A DNA stretch of 64,000 nucleotides from Rhexocercosporidium sp. MPI-PUGE-AT-0058. Taxonomy: Eukaryota > Ascomycota > Leotiomycetes > Helotiales. Each line of letters starts with the position of its first letter. Within the stretch, counting starts at the first letter, position 1. The notes below the pieces were generated by a model. It was not told the DNA's origin and ran no database searches. It saw only the letters and a program-made list of their open reading frames with translations. Below, in pieces: positions 1 to 10,886 of the stretch. Location: positions 1,426,001 to 1,490,000 of the forward strand of contig JAGTJL010000009.1 in assembly GCA_020746875.1 (NCBI GenBank), written 5' to 3'. Position numbers and translations under genes: made by a program.

Positions 1-1308
1 TAGACTCTGAGATCAGCCGTCCGGTATGGTCGATGATGAAGAACAACATTCCTTCCAGAATATCACGATGGCTCGTCTCGTTGACTTTCCAGTCTACTTC
101 TTTTGCTATCAAAGCCAGTGTCTGTGCCAGGTACTTGTTGACAGCGTATTCGGTCCCTTCCAACCGTGGCCTCTTGTTCCTCGTACTCTGCTTTCGTTGA
201 TTCTGCTCATCTTCTGATTGAAGAGCACAAATTGTCTCAAGAAAATTCAAGGAATTTTTGAAGAACATGACCATACGGTTCACAATCTCTGCTTGCATTA
301 GTCGTCCGGGAATGGTGGAAAATAGCTGGTTCATGGCATTGAAACAGGCATGGAAGGAATATGCGACCTGGAGCAAGACTTGCTTGAGGAGGGACAAGGT
401 TTTCGAGTCATTGCTGTTCGTCTTCAAAGCTTTTAATGGCAAGCAGCAATCAGGGATAGCCTTTTCGAGAAGTATGAGAGTCTGATTGATGTATCTAGCC
501 AATGTGTTGATCTCTGAGAGAGTCCTCAACTGTTTGGTAGCGCGCTCCAATTGGGATCTCACATCGATTATCTGTAGAGCTGTCGTGCGTCAGGACCCGT
601 AGCAGGCAGGGTTGGAGAGAGGTTTCCCTTACCACGACTGCTCAATATTAGATAGATGTCATCGTCGATTCTTGAGATGTCACCAAGTCGATCCTCAAGA
701 ACATCTTGTGAAGTCGCAGGCCGCTTTCTCGAAATTTCAGTGTCCACTGGACGAGCAATTTCTCCTCCTTCTCTGACATCCTCACTCCCAGAATCCCATT
801 GATCATCTTGGGGCAGTCTGTGGTTGGTGCGTAGTTTCTCCTTCAAAATCCTCTGAGCTTCTTCTAGGCAGCGAACTTTGGTTTCTAGCACCACTTTCTC
901 CTCGAAGATCTTGTCACACATGTCTTTCCAGTGCTGTTTCCCATCGACATACCGATACATCTCGGGTGGTACTGGCTTTCCATCTTTAATTTTCTTTTGG
1001 AGCTGCTGGCAGAACTCTGGAATCAGGTCAGTATACGCCTCTCAGCACAGCAGGTATAATCATCAAATACCTGCTGTAGACATTCCTTCTGGTGCGTCTT
1101 TCACAATTGCAAAAGCAAGCGCGAGTTGACTCTCTGAGAAATGATCGCGGAGTTTCAGGACAGGAGCTGATTGTGGCGAGACTGGGTCTGAACCTGAGCT
1201 TGCTGCGCTTTGAACTGGATGTGGCTGCTTCGAAGCCAGCCATTGCCCCCAGCGTTTATTCAGTGAGGCTGAGAATGGCAACTTGACGATGGAAGATGAT
1301 GGGGGCAT
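1..1308 (-). CDS. Coiled-coil protein, 3' end cut by window edge (possible Mei4/Rec24 family)
   Basis: Three minus-strand exons are visible: 1308-1071, 1016-633 and 579 to beyond base 1. Introns 1070-1017 and 632-580 are GT-AG with CTGAC branch-like sites, and they keep one frame open for about 400 codons without reaching a stop. The N-terminus is Ser/Pro-rich. The second exon starts with a charged heptad-like stretch typical of a coiled coil (around residues 100-130) followed by a disordered acidic region. The third exon is helical and leucine-rich. Near the edge it reads ILEGMLFFIIDHTGRLISES, which recalls the C-terminal motif of fungal Mei4/Rec24 meiotic double-strand-break proteins. That family guess rests on one short motif and is weak. 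The gene diverges from the 1992-2585 gene. Confidence 0.6.
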
Positions 1309-1991
1309 GGCGATAAGGTACAGAAAAGGAATAGAAGGTCGAAAAGTAAGAATGAGGGACGGTGCGAGAGATTGAAAATGCCCTAGAGTTGAAGAAGTGT
1401 ATGGAAAGGTGGGACACTGTGCGCGAGGAAAGTAAATATCTGGTTGGGGAAGGCACGATGGAGAGGGTGGATGAGGTGGTCAAGGGGATTTAAGCGAGCC
1501 CTGATGGAATAAGTTCAGGTACGACAGAACAAATTCCTCCCTCATTCATTTGTTGCCAGTAGATAGACCAATCGTAAAGATGTACTGAATTGGTGTTGTT
1601 TTCTTCAGTCTATTAATATTGAGATTTTTTGAGATCCTCCGATTTGAATGCTACTTCTTGCTGTTGTTTGTAGATGTTTTTCAACGCGTAGGCTTCGACC
1701 AAATGAGCTTTATTACCCATTATTGGCTAAACATCCGTTAATGAGAGCCTGATTTCTCCAAGAAATGGCAAATAAGGCACTTATTGTAACATGAGGCATG
1801 CCTAAGCGGAGACGATACGCCGGCAGGGTTTCTCCTAAGGAGACTGTGAGTTGAGCTCTTGAGCAACGCAAGCTTCAACTTCAGCTCTCCGAAGATCTGC
1901 ACCACACAAACCAAATTCAAATTTTGCAACAGACCTCGGATCTCCAAAGTCTTCAACGTCGATCTCAATCAGCATTTCACAATCCCCAGTC
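1309..1991. promoter_or_regulatory. Divergent intergenic region (683 bp)
   Basis: This lies between the start codons of the coiled-coil gene (-) and the 197-aa gene (+), so it must hold both promoters. It is moderately AT-rich around 1590-1680. No clear TATA box or repeat was recognised. Confidence 0.4.
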
Positions 1992-2585
1992 ATGGAGAAC
2001 GCAGCCCGTGAGCTGGGTTTCGACCCACAAGACCTCACTTCCCTCTACAAGTTCCTGTGTGATGCTCCGCAAATCCATCTAATCGTCCATCACTTGGACT
2101 GGTCAGACTCAAAAGTCGCCGGTCAACGATTTTCCGCCAGATCGGACATCATTGACCGGGCAATCAAAGATGTCGTCTCAAAAAGCCTCTACTACACCAC
2201 CGAGCCATTCCCAGCCAAGGAAATTCGCGCAACATTTAAGCCACTCGACAACGATGTCTTCTTTGTGGTTAAGTTTGTGGCCCTTCAACGTCAAAAAGTC
2301 TGGAGCACGAGATCCGATGACGAAATTCCAGCGATGTGTGAGGCAGCAGTCGGAGTTCTGAGAGCGATTCAATGCCGGCTGTTGAAATCCCCCATCACGT
2401 ATGACAACAATCCACTCCTCATGGGCCTGGTACGAGCTGCACCACGGCACAAATTGATGCTCGATGAGCGTTTCGAACTACCCCAGCACATCAAGACAGT
2501 TGAGAGACGAAGAATGAGAGCTACACGAACTCCGGTTATCCGCCCAGCAAATGATATAGTCATCGACCTCACAGGAGATGATTGA
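1992..2585 (+). CDS. Uncharacterised 197-aa protein ending in a SUMO-interacting-like motif
   Basis: This is a single uninterrupted exon of 197 codons starting at ATG 1992. I do not recognise the family. The first 150 residues look like a compact folded domain with mixed helices and hydrophobic strands (for example NDVFFVVKFVALQ). A basic linker follows (RRRMRATRTP) and then an extreme C-terminus reading IVIDLTGDD. The core VIDLT followed by acidic residues matches the type of SUMO-interacting motif found in SUMO-targeted ligases and PML-body clients. That suggests a nuclear protein that binds SUMO or SUMOylated partners, which is inference from one motif. It diverges from the coiled-coil gene at 1308. 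Confidence 0.7.
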   Translation: MENAARELGFDPQDLTSLYKFLCDAPQIHLIVHHLDWSDSKVAGQRFSARSDIIDRAIKDVVSKSLYYTTEPFPAKEIRATFKPLDNDVFFVVKFVALQRQKVWSTRSDDEIPAMCEAAVGVLRAIQCRLLKSPITYDNNPLLMGLVRAAPRHKLMLDERFELPQHIKTVERRRMRATRTPVIRPANDIVIDLTGDD

Positions 2586-4266
2586 GGAGCTCGTTCGCTG
2601 ATTTCGTTGAATTTGATCTGTTCTGGGCTTGGAAAGGGTTGGGGATGTTGGACAATAGAGATTTGCGAGATTTCAAAGCTGAGAGAAGCATGTTTTGGGC
2701 GCTGTAGGAGCTGGAACTCTTGCAAGAAGTCGTCTGGGATGGTGAGGAGAAACCGAATGATGTGCTCAACGAGCTGGTGCTGGTACTAGCTACAGAGCCA
2801 ATGAATAGAAGTCAGCGTGAGGACGTACCAACTACACTTTCCATTTTTCATGATGTGATACATTTTTGAATAACTGTTTCTACTTCTCAAGATAGAGCAA
2901 GACTTGCGATCTACGCTCAAAGAAAGGTGAGAGATTATGGATCTTCGAGGCTGTCGGTACTTTGTTAATTGTCTTCGATTTCCTAGCCATAATGCTGTGA
3001 ACGAGCAACGACATTAAATTCAGGAGCTTGTATTAGAGTTGGAGCTGGAGTTAGTCGCGTAATCTCGACTATTCTCGGCTGTTTCGAGGACGAGAGAAAC
3101 GAGAGTTCTTCATGGTCGCAATTCGAGCGAAGACTCTTATTCGCTCGCTAATCGGGGTGGGTAAAGTAGTAAACAAACCGTCATTAGAAGCCTTTGAAGC
3201 ATGATGAGATAGGATGGGCATCTTGAAGGCTGCCTGTGGTAGTGCTTATTCAGATTTCTATTGGCTTGCATATCACAACGCCCAAAAGTGAATTCACAAG
3301 TTTACCTTTTATCATTGTTCTTCAAATGTTTATGACCTGGCAGTACTAAGCGGCCGTTACGGAGTAATTAACACTTGAGCGCGTTTACAAGTTCTTTTAC
3401 AGAAAGATATTGAAATCTTTCGTTTACAAGATTTTTGAGAATGCTTTTTACATATTCGACTTTAGAAGAGAATTCAGGAAAATGATCTCTAAATTAAAAT
3501 CCAATCAACTTCAGGGCTTCAAGCCTTCCTACGGAAATCTCTACGAGCTGCACTTCCCTCTAGCGCGCTAAGATCCCTGATGTACATTAAAAATACTACC
3601 AGAGGGTGGATTGGACAGAACGGCGAATAGAGGATTTGGCTCGTAAGACTTCTGTTAGCATTCCGAGGCACCCCACAATCTCATTGTCAAAACTTGAATG
3701 TCTTGCTAGACAAACTTGTATTGAATAGACTGCCATATCAAGACTGCCAATGGAACAATTATCGTTAGATATGTTGATAATCAGAAATTCGTCCAGGTGG
3801 TCTTCATCTGGATTACTTGACTTAGAACAGAATGGGTAACATTCTATGCAACTCCAAACTATCCTACATAAGAATGAAGTTCGCAGCCAAATCTTGAAGA
3901 TTTGCAGGCTTCTAAGACCATGTTCTTCCGGTTTTTAAGGCTACGCGATGCTGAGCTATAGGCTCAAGTCATCATTCCTCACATTCCCAGATCTTCGGAA
4001 GAATGGCGGATCGGGACAGAAGGGTCACAGTTTCAAGTCTGCAAAATGGAGAGTCGTGATCATCAGGTCTAGTTTGCGTTCGGTGAGGACTTGGGATATT
4101 CTTAATTCTTCGAATGGTACAGAATGCAGGGTCAAGTTCAAGCAGAGCACTAGCTGGAGCCTAGAAGTGGCTTAGTCAGCAAGCCACTAGTAAATTCGCC
4201 CACATGAACTCAACTTCCAACTCCAAATGTCCCCTCCCCTCCACCTTCAAACAAAACACAGCCAAA
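2586..4266. other. Intergenic region, 1.7 kb, no gene recognised
   Basis: Frames are short and broken on both strands. The stretch around 3300-3480 is AT-rich. A TACGGAGTA motif occurs at 3358-3366. No tRNA-like A/B boxes or terminal repeats were seen. It includes the 3' UTR of the 197-aa gene and the promoter of the J-domain gene. Confidence 0.4.
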
Positions 4267-5208
4267 ATGTCGAACAACGACCTCCAAAAATGGGTAACCA
4301 GCGACGAAGATTTTTACGCTCTACTAGGAATCAGCATAACCGCCTGCTCGGACTCCGAACTCCGGCGCGCCTACCGCAAAACTGCCCTACAGTACCACCC
4401 CGACAAAGCAGGGAAAGACTACGACCCGGAGAAATACGAGCTCTTCCAAGCGGCGAACGGGGTTCTGGCCGACCCGGAGTTGAAAGCGAAGTATGATGCG
4501 CACAGGAGCGCCAAGTTGCAACGGCAGAGGGCAAATGAGCTTTTTGAGGGGAAGAGAAGGGCGATGAAGGAGGATTTGGAGGCGAGGGAGAGGGGGGGTG
4601 TGGGTGCTGGGCTGAAGAGGGGGAGGGAGGAGAGTGAGATGGATAGGGAGATGAAGAAGTTGGCTGAGGAGGGGAGGAAGAGGAGGGCTGCGAGGCAGTC
4701 TATGATGGCCGAGAATGTTGCTTCGTCGCCTGCGCCTGCGATGAGGAAAGCAGAACCGACGTCTATATCTACACCGAAGGCTGCAGATACTACTGCAGCT
4801 GCAGAAAAGGAAACAATACCGGAAGCAGCAGAAGAAGACGAAGTCTTACGCCTCGAACGCCGAATCCGCGAAGCAGAAGCCGCAAAAGCCAAGCGCAAAG
4901 CTGAGAAGAAAGCCAGGAAGAGTGGTATCTTCGTACCTCTTGATTCTCCCGCCGAAGCAAGAACAGAAACAGAATTAGGAGGAAGAGGAGGGCTAGATCG
5001 GGAAACATCCACACCTATCAAACGCCCCGATATCTTCAAAGGATTGAAAGCTGACGAGCAGTCTTCAGCATCTCCGAAATTCTCCTTCTCGCCTAGCATA
5101 CCGACGCCGAAAAGGAATGATTTCGCGGCTACTATGGCAAGACTCAAGGCTGCAGAGAAGCAGAGGATGGAGGATGATATAAGAAGACAAGAAGCTGAAG
5201 GTGCGTGA
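4267..5208 (+). CDS. J-domain co-chaperone, Cwf23/DNAJC17-like
   Basis: This is a single-exon gene of 313 aa. I chose ATG 4267 because it sits in a good context (GCCAAAATGTCG) and begins directly before the J domain; an in-frame ATG at 4204 would add 21 Ser/Asn-rich residues. The J domain spans about residues 14-79 with the HPD tripeptide at 44-46, the residues that stimulate Hsp70 ATPase. The rest is a long highly charged Lys/Glu/Arg coiled-coil region with no cysteine-rich or C-terminal peptide-binding domain, so it is a class III J protein. A J domain at the extreme N-terminus followed by a charged helix resembles the splicing-associated Cwf23/Cwc23/DNAJC17 group. The class is sure; the orthology is moderate. 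The gene converges on IBA57. Confidence 0.85.
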   Translation: MSNNDLQKWVTSDEDFYALLGISITACSDSELRRAYRKTALQYHPDKAGKDYDPEKYELFQAANGVLADPELKAKYDAHRSAKLQRQRANELFEGKRRAMKEDLEARERGGVGAGLKRGREESEMDREMKKLAEEGRKRRAARQSMMAENVASSPAPAMRKAEPTSISTPKAADTTAAAEKETIPEAAEEDEVLRLERRIREAEAAKAKRKAEKKARKSGIFVPLDSPAEARTETELGGRGGLDRETSTPIKRPDIFKGLKADEQSSASPKFSFSPSIPTPKRNDFAATMARLKAAEKQRMEDDIRRQEAEGA

Positions 5209-5408
5209 TTGTGGCTGCTATTACCTTGGCTGTAAATGATTTTAGCATTGGCGTTGGGGTGACGATATCCGGGACTGAATTTGCTATACCCAAGAATTGT
5301 ATTAGAGAAATACGAAGTTATTGAGATGAAGATGTGTTTTTCTACAGTGGTATATGTACCGTTTATGTACAAGCTTTCCCCCATCCTTCATTATACACTC
5401 CCTATATT

Positions 5409-6656
5409 CTATTGCTTCAAATGCCACGATGGCACAAACGCCTTAATCTTCAACATTTGCCCATCGTCACTCTCCTCCCACTTAACCGTAAACTCATCCC
5501 CCTCCTTATAACCCCCGGCCTCACCTTGCACCAAAACATCAGTCATAGTCTCCAACCTACAAAGCGCCAATCCCACATTCCCCACACCAGCCAGAAACTT
5601 CCCCGCGCCCCTCCCCTTCTTCTCAAACCTCGCAATGATCGTCTCCCTCGGTATCCCCTCCACGCCCAGTCCCTGGCTATTATCATACTCCAGACTCGTT
5701 GGCTCAGCCGCATCCATCCCATATAACATAACAGGCAGGATCCTCTTCCGGACTACACCCCTATGATGCGTCCTAATCGTCAATTCCTGACCAACATAAC
5801 ATCCCTTCTTGTAATCGATCCCGCCCATGAAATCGATATTACTCTCCTGCGGTAACGCTTGTTCCCTGATAAGTTCATCCTGGCCTTCCGGTACACCTTT
5901 CAAGTACCGTCTTAGTCGATACATATCCTCGCTCGTCTCTTCCGCGTCGATCTCCGGCTTCATATCTCCAGGGAGGAGGAATCGTCTTCCCATGCCCGGC
6001 GCGCGTTTATCGGGACATGTAATAACGCCTTCTTTCCCATCCTCCAGACCAGAACTCTTGTTCCCACTGTCACTCCCACTTCCACTTCCACTCCCATTAC
6101 CACTCCCACCCAACGAATGCGGAGTCCACCCCTCCCCACCCTCCTCCCACGCACTCCAAACACCCCTCTCCCCCACCTCCAGCACCCTAACCTCGAACTT
6201 CGCCCGCAACTTAAACCTCTTGATATGCTTCGCTAGCACATTAACCTCTTTCGCATCAACCTCAATCAACCATCCCTCTCCCTTGCCCGGTTCTCTGCCC
6301 GGATCCGTGTATGGGTAGATGAAGACATCGTTTAGGAGACGGCCTTGAGCGTTCAGGAAGGCGGCGTAGAAACCGCTGGTGCGCGGAGGGGAGGGAGAGG
6401 TGTTGGCGGTTATGACGCCTTGGAGGTAGTGTGTCGAGTCCGGGCCGGTGAGGGCTATGAGGCGGCGGGAGGGGAGGTGGGAGAAGCCTGCTGAGGGGGG
6501 TGGAGGGGGTGCTGGGTTGGCAGAGCTTGAGATCGAGTAGAGACGGCGGAGGGGTTGGGTGGCGAGTTTGGAGGTGGGAGGGGTGCGGAGGAGACATTTA
6601 TTGCATATGTATGGGGATTGGGAGGAAAATCGGGGGAGTCGGACTGGCGGCTTCAT
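5409..6656 (-). CDS. IBA57: Mitochondrial iron-sulfur assembly protein IBA57/CAF17
   Basis: This is a single exon of 415 aa. The N-terminus is basic and Ser/Pro-rich (roughly residues 1-55), as expected of a mitochondrial targeting sequence. The body has the folate-binding GcvT/YgfZ fold, and the family signature KGCYVGQE is at residues 284-291 with the conserved cysteine at 286, followed by the TIRTHHRG stretch. IBA57 acts with ISCA proteins in the matrix to mature [4Fe-4S] proteins such as aconitase and lipoate synthase. A Gly/Ser repeat (residues about 183-199) interrupts the domain and is encoded by a simple hexamer-like repeat around 6060-6115; it looks like a lineage-specific loop expansion. 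The gene has the same orientation as DCP2 and its 3' end faces the J-domain gene. Confidence 0.95.
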   Translation of the reverse strand: MKPPVRLPRFSSQSPYICNKCLLRTPPTSKLATQPLRRLYSISSSANPAPPPPPSAGFSHLPSRRLIALTGPDSTHYLQGVITANTSPSPPRTSGFYAAFLNAQGRLLNDVFIYPYTDPGREPGKGEGWLIEVDAKEVNVLAKHIKRFKLRAKFEVRVLEVGERGVWSAWEEGGEGWTPHSLGGSGNGSGSGSGSDSGNKSSGLEDGKEGVITCPDKRAPGMGRRFLLPGDMKPEIDAEETSEDMYRLRRYLKGVPEGQDELIREQALPQESNIDFMGGIDYKKGCYVGQELTIRTHHRGVVRKRILPVMLYGMDAAEPTSLEYDNSQGLGVEGIPRETIIARFEKKGRGAGKFLAGVGNVGLALCRLETMTDVLVQGEAGGYKEGDEFTVKWEESDDGQMLKIKAFVPSWHLKQ

Positions 6657-7138
6657 TTTGAGGTGTGCTATGGTTGTTGGTGGTTGGAGTTGAAGGTTGG
6701 AGAGGTGGGTTGAATTGAGTGAAGTCAGGGAAGCTCAAGGCGGAAAATTCCCGCGCTGATGGGTTTCTCAGCCTTGCCGAGCTTTCGATGACGGCTAGAA
6801 ACGAATGGGGGTACATGTGGGTAGGTTCGTGACCGCAATGGACTAAGCGCCATAATGATGTTCAGAGTCTAGGTAATGGAAGTATGCACATAATTGTTAA
6901 TGTGGTAGAAGTGATGGGTAATGCAATTCAAGGGCAAGCCTTGTGCCAAAATTCATTTGATGCTTTAAGAGCATGGGTGGGTAGCTATCTGGATGTGCTA
7001 TACATTTCTCAAAGGTTGAATCAATAGCTCCGTAGCAAATACCCGTTAGATGGATGATCCATGACCGTACACGCTAAGGCCTTTAAAGTCCCGAACTCCA
7101 CTGCTGATGTCGCTTGAAAACTCCTTTGATACATAAAA
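6657..7138. other. Intergenic region between DCP2 3' end and IBA57 start (482 bp)
   Basis: This holds the IBA57 promoter and the DCP2 3' UTR. The part next to IBA57 is pyrimidine-rich on the coding strand. No other feature was seen. Confidence 0.4.
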
Positions 7139-9842
7139 TCAGCGCTGAGAACCATTCGCCACTGCGTCCAAGTAATTCAGCAAGAAGCCCTTGTCTGCAG
7201 GAGAAATCGGAGTCTGGCTTCCACGACGTATACCTCCTTCAGTAGATGCAAGACTTCCAACTCTAGATCTTACAGATATGCCGAGGGCTGGGTCAGCAGG
7301 TGGCAGCGATATGAGTGGTTCACCAGTTGGACTGTGTGTAAAAGAGCTCGCAGCGGTAGGAACTTTGCGGAACATGGAGAGTAAAGTTTGTGTATGTTCA
7401 GCTGGCTTGCTTGAAGGTTGAGCAAATGCTGGGAAGCTTGATTGAGTTGGGGTGATTCCTTCGGGAGACATAGAAATTGCAGGTTGAGGTCGTTTCAAAA
7501 TCTGAGGTTGGAATGGCTTTTCTGTCTGCTGTACCACCGGCTCTGTGTTTTTCGAATGCGGAGCTGGCTTCTTTCCGCTCGCTCGGACCTTGTGGCTAGG
7601 GGCATTTCTTCCAGAAACCTCCTTCTCACTCGAATCTGCAGGTCGCGCAAGTATTCCAACTGGCCGGAAAGGTACCTGAGAACCTGACGCCTGATGAAGT
7701 TTGGTACCAATGTTTGCGGCATGATCTGGAGTTCGCTTGTCATTGAGTAGCGCAGATGTTGAGGCAGCATTAGTAGAAAGAGGTTCTACAGCTGACAGTT
7801 CGACGGCTGATGGTAAATCAGTTGAAGGCAGTGCCGTTGATGCGAGCTGTCTTGCTGGCACCGCTGCTGGAGTGGTGGGACTTTTGAAGAGACCAAGCAA
7901 CGTCGATCGTTGAGTCTCGCTGATGGGTTGTCTTGCAACCAATGCGGGAGGAGTTGCTGCCATGCTACCATTATGATGCGGTCCAACCTGCGGACGAAGC
8001 GGTTGTCTGTGCTGCTGAGAAGCATCTGCAGGAAGTTCCTGTGGTGGGTGTTTGTGAAGTTGGGTAGGTTCCTGCGCTAACCTTCGTAACGGGAGGTCGT
8101 TGGTAGCAGGAGGTTCACGAGCTACTTGATCTTGAGTCTTGAAGGCATTGAGAAGAGCTAATGAATGGGTGGTGAGCTTTGGTGGCGACTGTATTGGTTC
8201 AGATGGGACCATTGTCGAATGCAAGCCAGGGAACTGAGGGTTGGGAACAGCCATCGAGACAGATGTAGTTTGTTGTGGCTGTTGAATTTGCTGGGGTGGA
8301 GGTACCATTGGGGTATGAACCGGACCACCTGTGAATACGGCCCTTTGAACATGGGGAGGTAGAGGTTGGGGATGGATAAGGTGCTGCGATTGATGGCTAT
8401 GAGGATTTTCGCTCCGTCTCGGCGCTGGCGGCTGGGCATACTGATTTCTTTGGTACACCTGTTGCTGGTATTGAGCTTGCGGAGGAGGCTGTTGATGAGA
8501 TTGTTGATAGGAGAAGGTGGAAGGATGGAAAGCCGGCGGAGGTGGCAGCTTCGTTTGCGGAACATGGGATCTAGGAGGGAAGTGCTGAGGAGTAGGCGGC
8601 ATTTGAGGTTGACCAAGGAAGTGATCGAGGGGTGTGTGGGGTGGTGCATTCTGAGGGAGCGGCGGATTTGTAGATGGCGGCTGGCTGTGGAGTATGGCTA
8701 ACAACGCCTCACCTACTTTGTTCGTTGGTGGAGCCATAGATGCCGGTCCAGCTTGAAGTTCTTGTGGCGGCTGTTGAATTTGCAAGAGACGATTGAGAGC
8801 CGCGCTCGCATCCTCCATGCTGTTCTGGTCGGGAACTCTATGACTGGCATCTCTGAAATGTACAGGCCCAGTCGAGTCTGCTCCAGGGTCTTCTTCTGTA
8901 AACATTTCGTCGTTGCTCATCCCCGTGGAGAGGTATTGGTTGCTTGATATTCTTTTCGAGTTGTTTTTCTTCTCCTCAATCATCCACTTCCGAAGCTTCA
9001 CCAGAAATGGAGCTACCATATAGAATTTACTGGCATTCTGGGCGGGCGCTTGCTGCTCCCGTCCCTGTTTTTTGTACGCAGGAAGGTCGGAGAGTAGCCA
9101 CCAGTCAATTTTGCTAATCTCTTTGCGCGTCCGTGGAGCAAAAGGGGTGTCCATGGGCACATTCTTAAAAACAAACAGATGCACCTGTTGGTCACGCATG
9201 TTGACCTCGAGCTTTGTGACGTTTCGATCATGGGGAACCAGACCAGCATCGCCGAGATGGTACCCAGTCTCTTCATAGACCTCGCGAATTGCACAGTCCA
9301 GATCATCTTCATCCTTGTTGATTTTCCCTCTGGGAAAACTCCAGGCGGCACCCTTCTTCCAACCTTTGACCAGAAGAGTCGCATCCATAGCTTCGTTCAG
9401 CATTATGGCGCCTCTCACTGGAACACGCTTCTTGTACATCATGAACTGCTCAAAAGCAGCCATGTGCTTGCCCTCCGAAAAGTCTGAGAGTATTGGGCAG
9501 TGTTTGAATATCTCTTGAGAGAAAACGCGAAGATTCATGGAAGGTAGAGTTGGATCGAGGGGCCGGATAAAGTCCTCGTAAAACCATTGTGCTTCTTCGA
9601 CTTGGAAACATATTCGCTCGATCGATCCAAGATCAGCCAACGGAAGATTCAAAATGAATCTGGCGCAGAGGTCGTCCAGCCCTGAAGAGATTTTGTTAGC
9701 TGTGCCATTTCGCAAGACGAGGCTGGGTCGGCAAAGCTGCGCAATGGATCGCAACAAGAGGTTCGAGGATGACCTGATAGCGTAGATGCTCTATACTTCG
9801 TATGTACTTACAATCGCCTTGTTGCATTCTTCTTTCTGTCAT
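7139..9842 (-). CDS. DCP2: mRNA decapping enzyme subunit 2
   Basis: Two exons: 9842-9812 (ten codons plus one base) and 9681-7139, giving 857 aa. The 130-nt intron (9811-9682) joins MTERRMQQGD to a tryptophan and LDDLC, matching the conserved start of the Dcp2 regulatory domain. The Nudix hydrolase domain follows, with the Nudix box at residues about 129-151 (GKIN..REVYEETGY), whose glutamates bind the catalytic metal. Dcp2 removes the m7G cap from mRNA in the cytoplasm and P-bodies. After about residue 260 the protein is disordered, Pro/Gln-rich and carries repeated short leucine motifs (about residues 336, 517, 604, 776 and 843) of the type that binds Edc3/Pdc1-like LSm domains. It diverges from the DUF4112 gene. 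Confidence 0.95.
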
Positions 9843-10886
9843 GATGTCTTGATCTTCTCAGCATATCCACGATTCGAATGGTGGGTTGGCGCGAAGGTAG
9901 ACGCGCAGGGCAGTCAGGCCAGCGAGGCGGCGGGCAGAAGCTGAAGCTGAAACTCGAGCGCTTTCCGAGGGCCCAGAACAGAACGGAACTGAACAAACAG
10001 ATGGTGGCAAATCCGGAGGCGCACCGCAGGGATCAGAAGGAATGTCACCGTGCGGCCAGAACAGCCGAAGTGAAAGAGGCTGGTCCGAAGTGGTGAAGTG
10101 GTTGGGGGAAGAGAGGAGAGGTTGGGTTGGATTGGATTGGATTGGAATCGATGGGCTTGAGCCGAGTCAGTTGTCTCTCCCTGGTGTTGTCAGTTCTTCT
10201 TTTGCCAGCTGTACAATACTCCGTACGGTACTGTATGTACAGTAGTACGATGCGAGGCCAAGCCATACGAGCCATGCAATCCGTGCAAGCTGGAAGGTGA
10301 GGCTTGCTGTGGCTGTGGTAATGTGGCTGTGGCTGTGGCCTTCGCCTATCCTGCCAATCCCCATGATCCTCGACTGCCCCGATGGGATTCTCGTGCCAAG
10401 TACCGTGCGGTACCCATCGCCTCTCGAGCACAATGACGTGGGCTGGCTGCTGGCCCAGGCGCAGGCTTCACAATTGCCGCAAAACTTGGAATTGTGAAAT
10501 GCACCACTGACTATCCATGGCTTGATCTACAGTAGCTCAAGCAAGCTTTGAAGCAAATCGTGGTAACTAGTTGGATTTCCCAAGCTGGAGAATTCCCATA
10601 AAGAAGAAGGGGGTCCCCTCCTGCCAGCCGGACTTGCAATTGTGAATCAACTGCGCGCTTGTTGTTACTGGCTCTCAAAATAGTCCCTACGCGCGACAAC
10701 TGTTTCAACATTCGACCGCTGAGCAACGCATACCAGTCACACTGAATTTCCAGACCGCAACCCAAGCAAGCAAACGCCTACCACTGCCCCTGGTTGGAAT
10801 TGCTTTGTTCTGCCATTCTTCTATTAAAGAACTGCTTCCGCGTCTTTGCGACGACCAAATAAAAAAAACATCACAACACCGCAAAT
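9843..10886. promoter_or_regulatory. Divergent promoter region of DCP2 and the DUF4112 gene
   Basis: This is 1.04 kb with simple-sequence patches: GGATT repeats at about 10126-10145 and GGCTGT repeats at about 10300-10340. Nested GTAC palindromes cover 10200-10250 and include TACTCCGTA at 10217-10225. A poly-A tract (10859-10868) lies just upstream of the DUF4112 start codon. No gene was recognised. Confidence 0.4.

Noticed and set aside
9760..9775. GGTTCGAGG resembling a tRNA B box
   Set aside because: It lies in the DCP2 intron with no A box or acceptor stem; no tRNA was found anywhere in the window.
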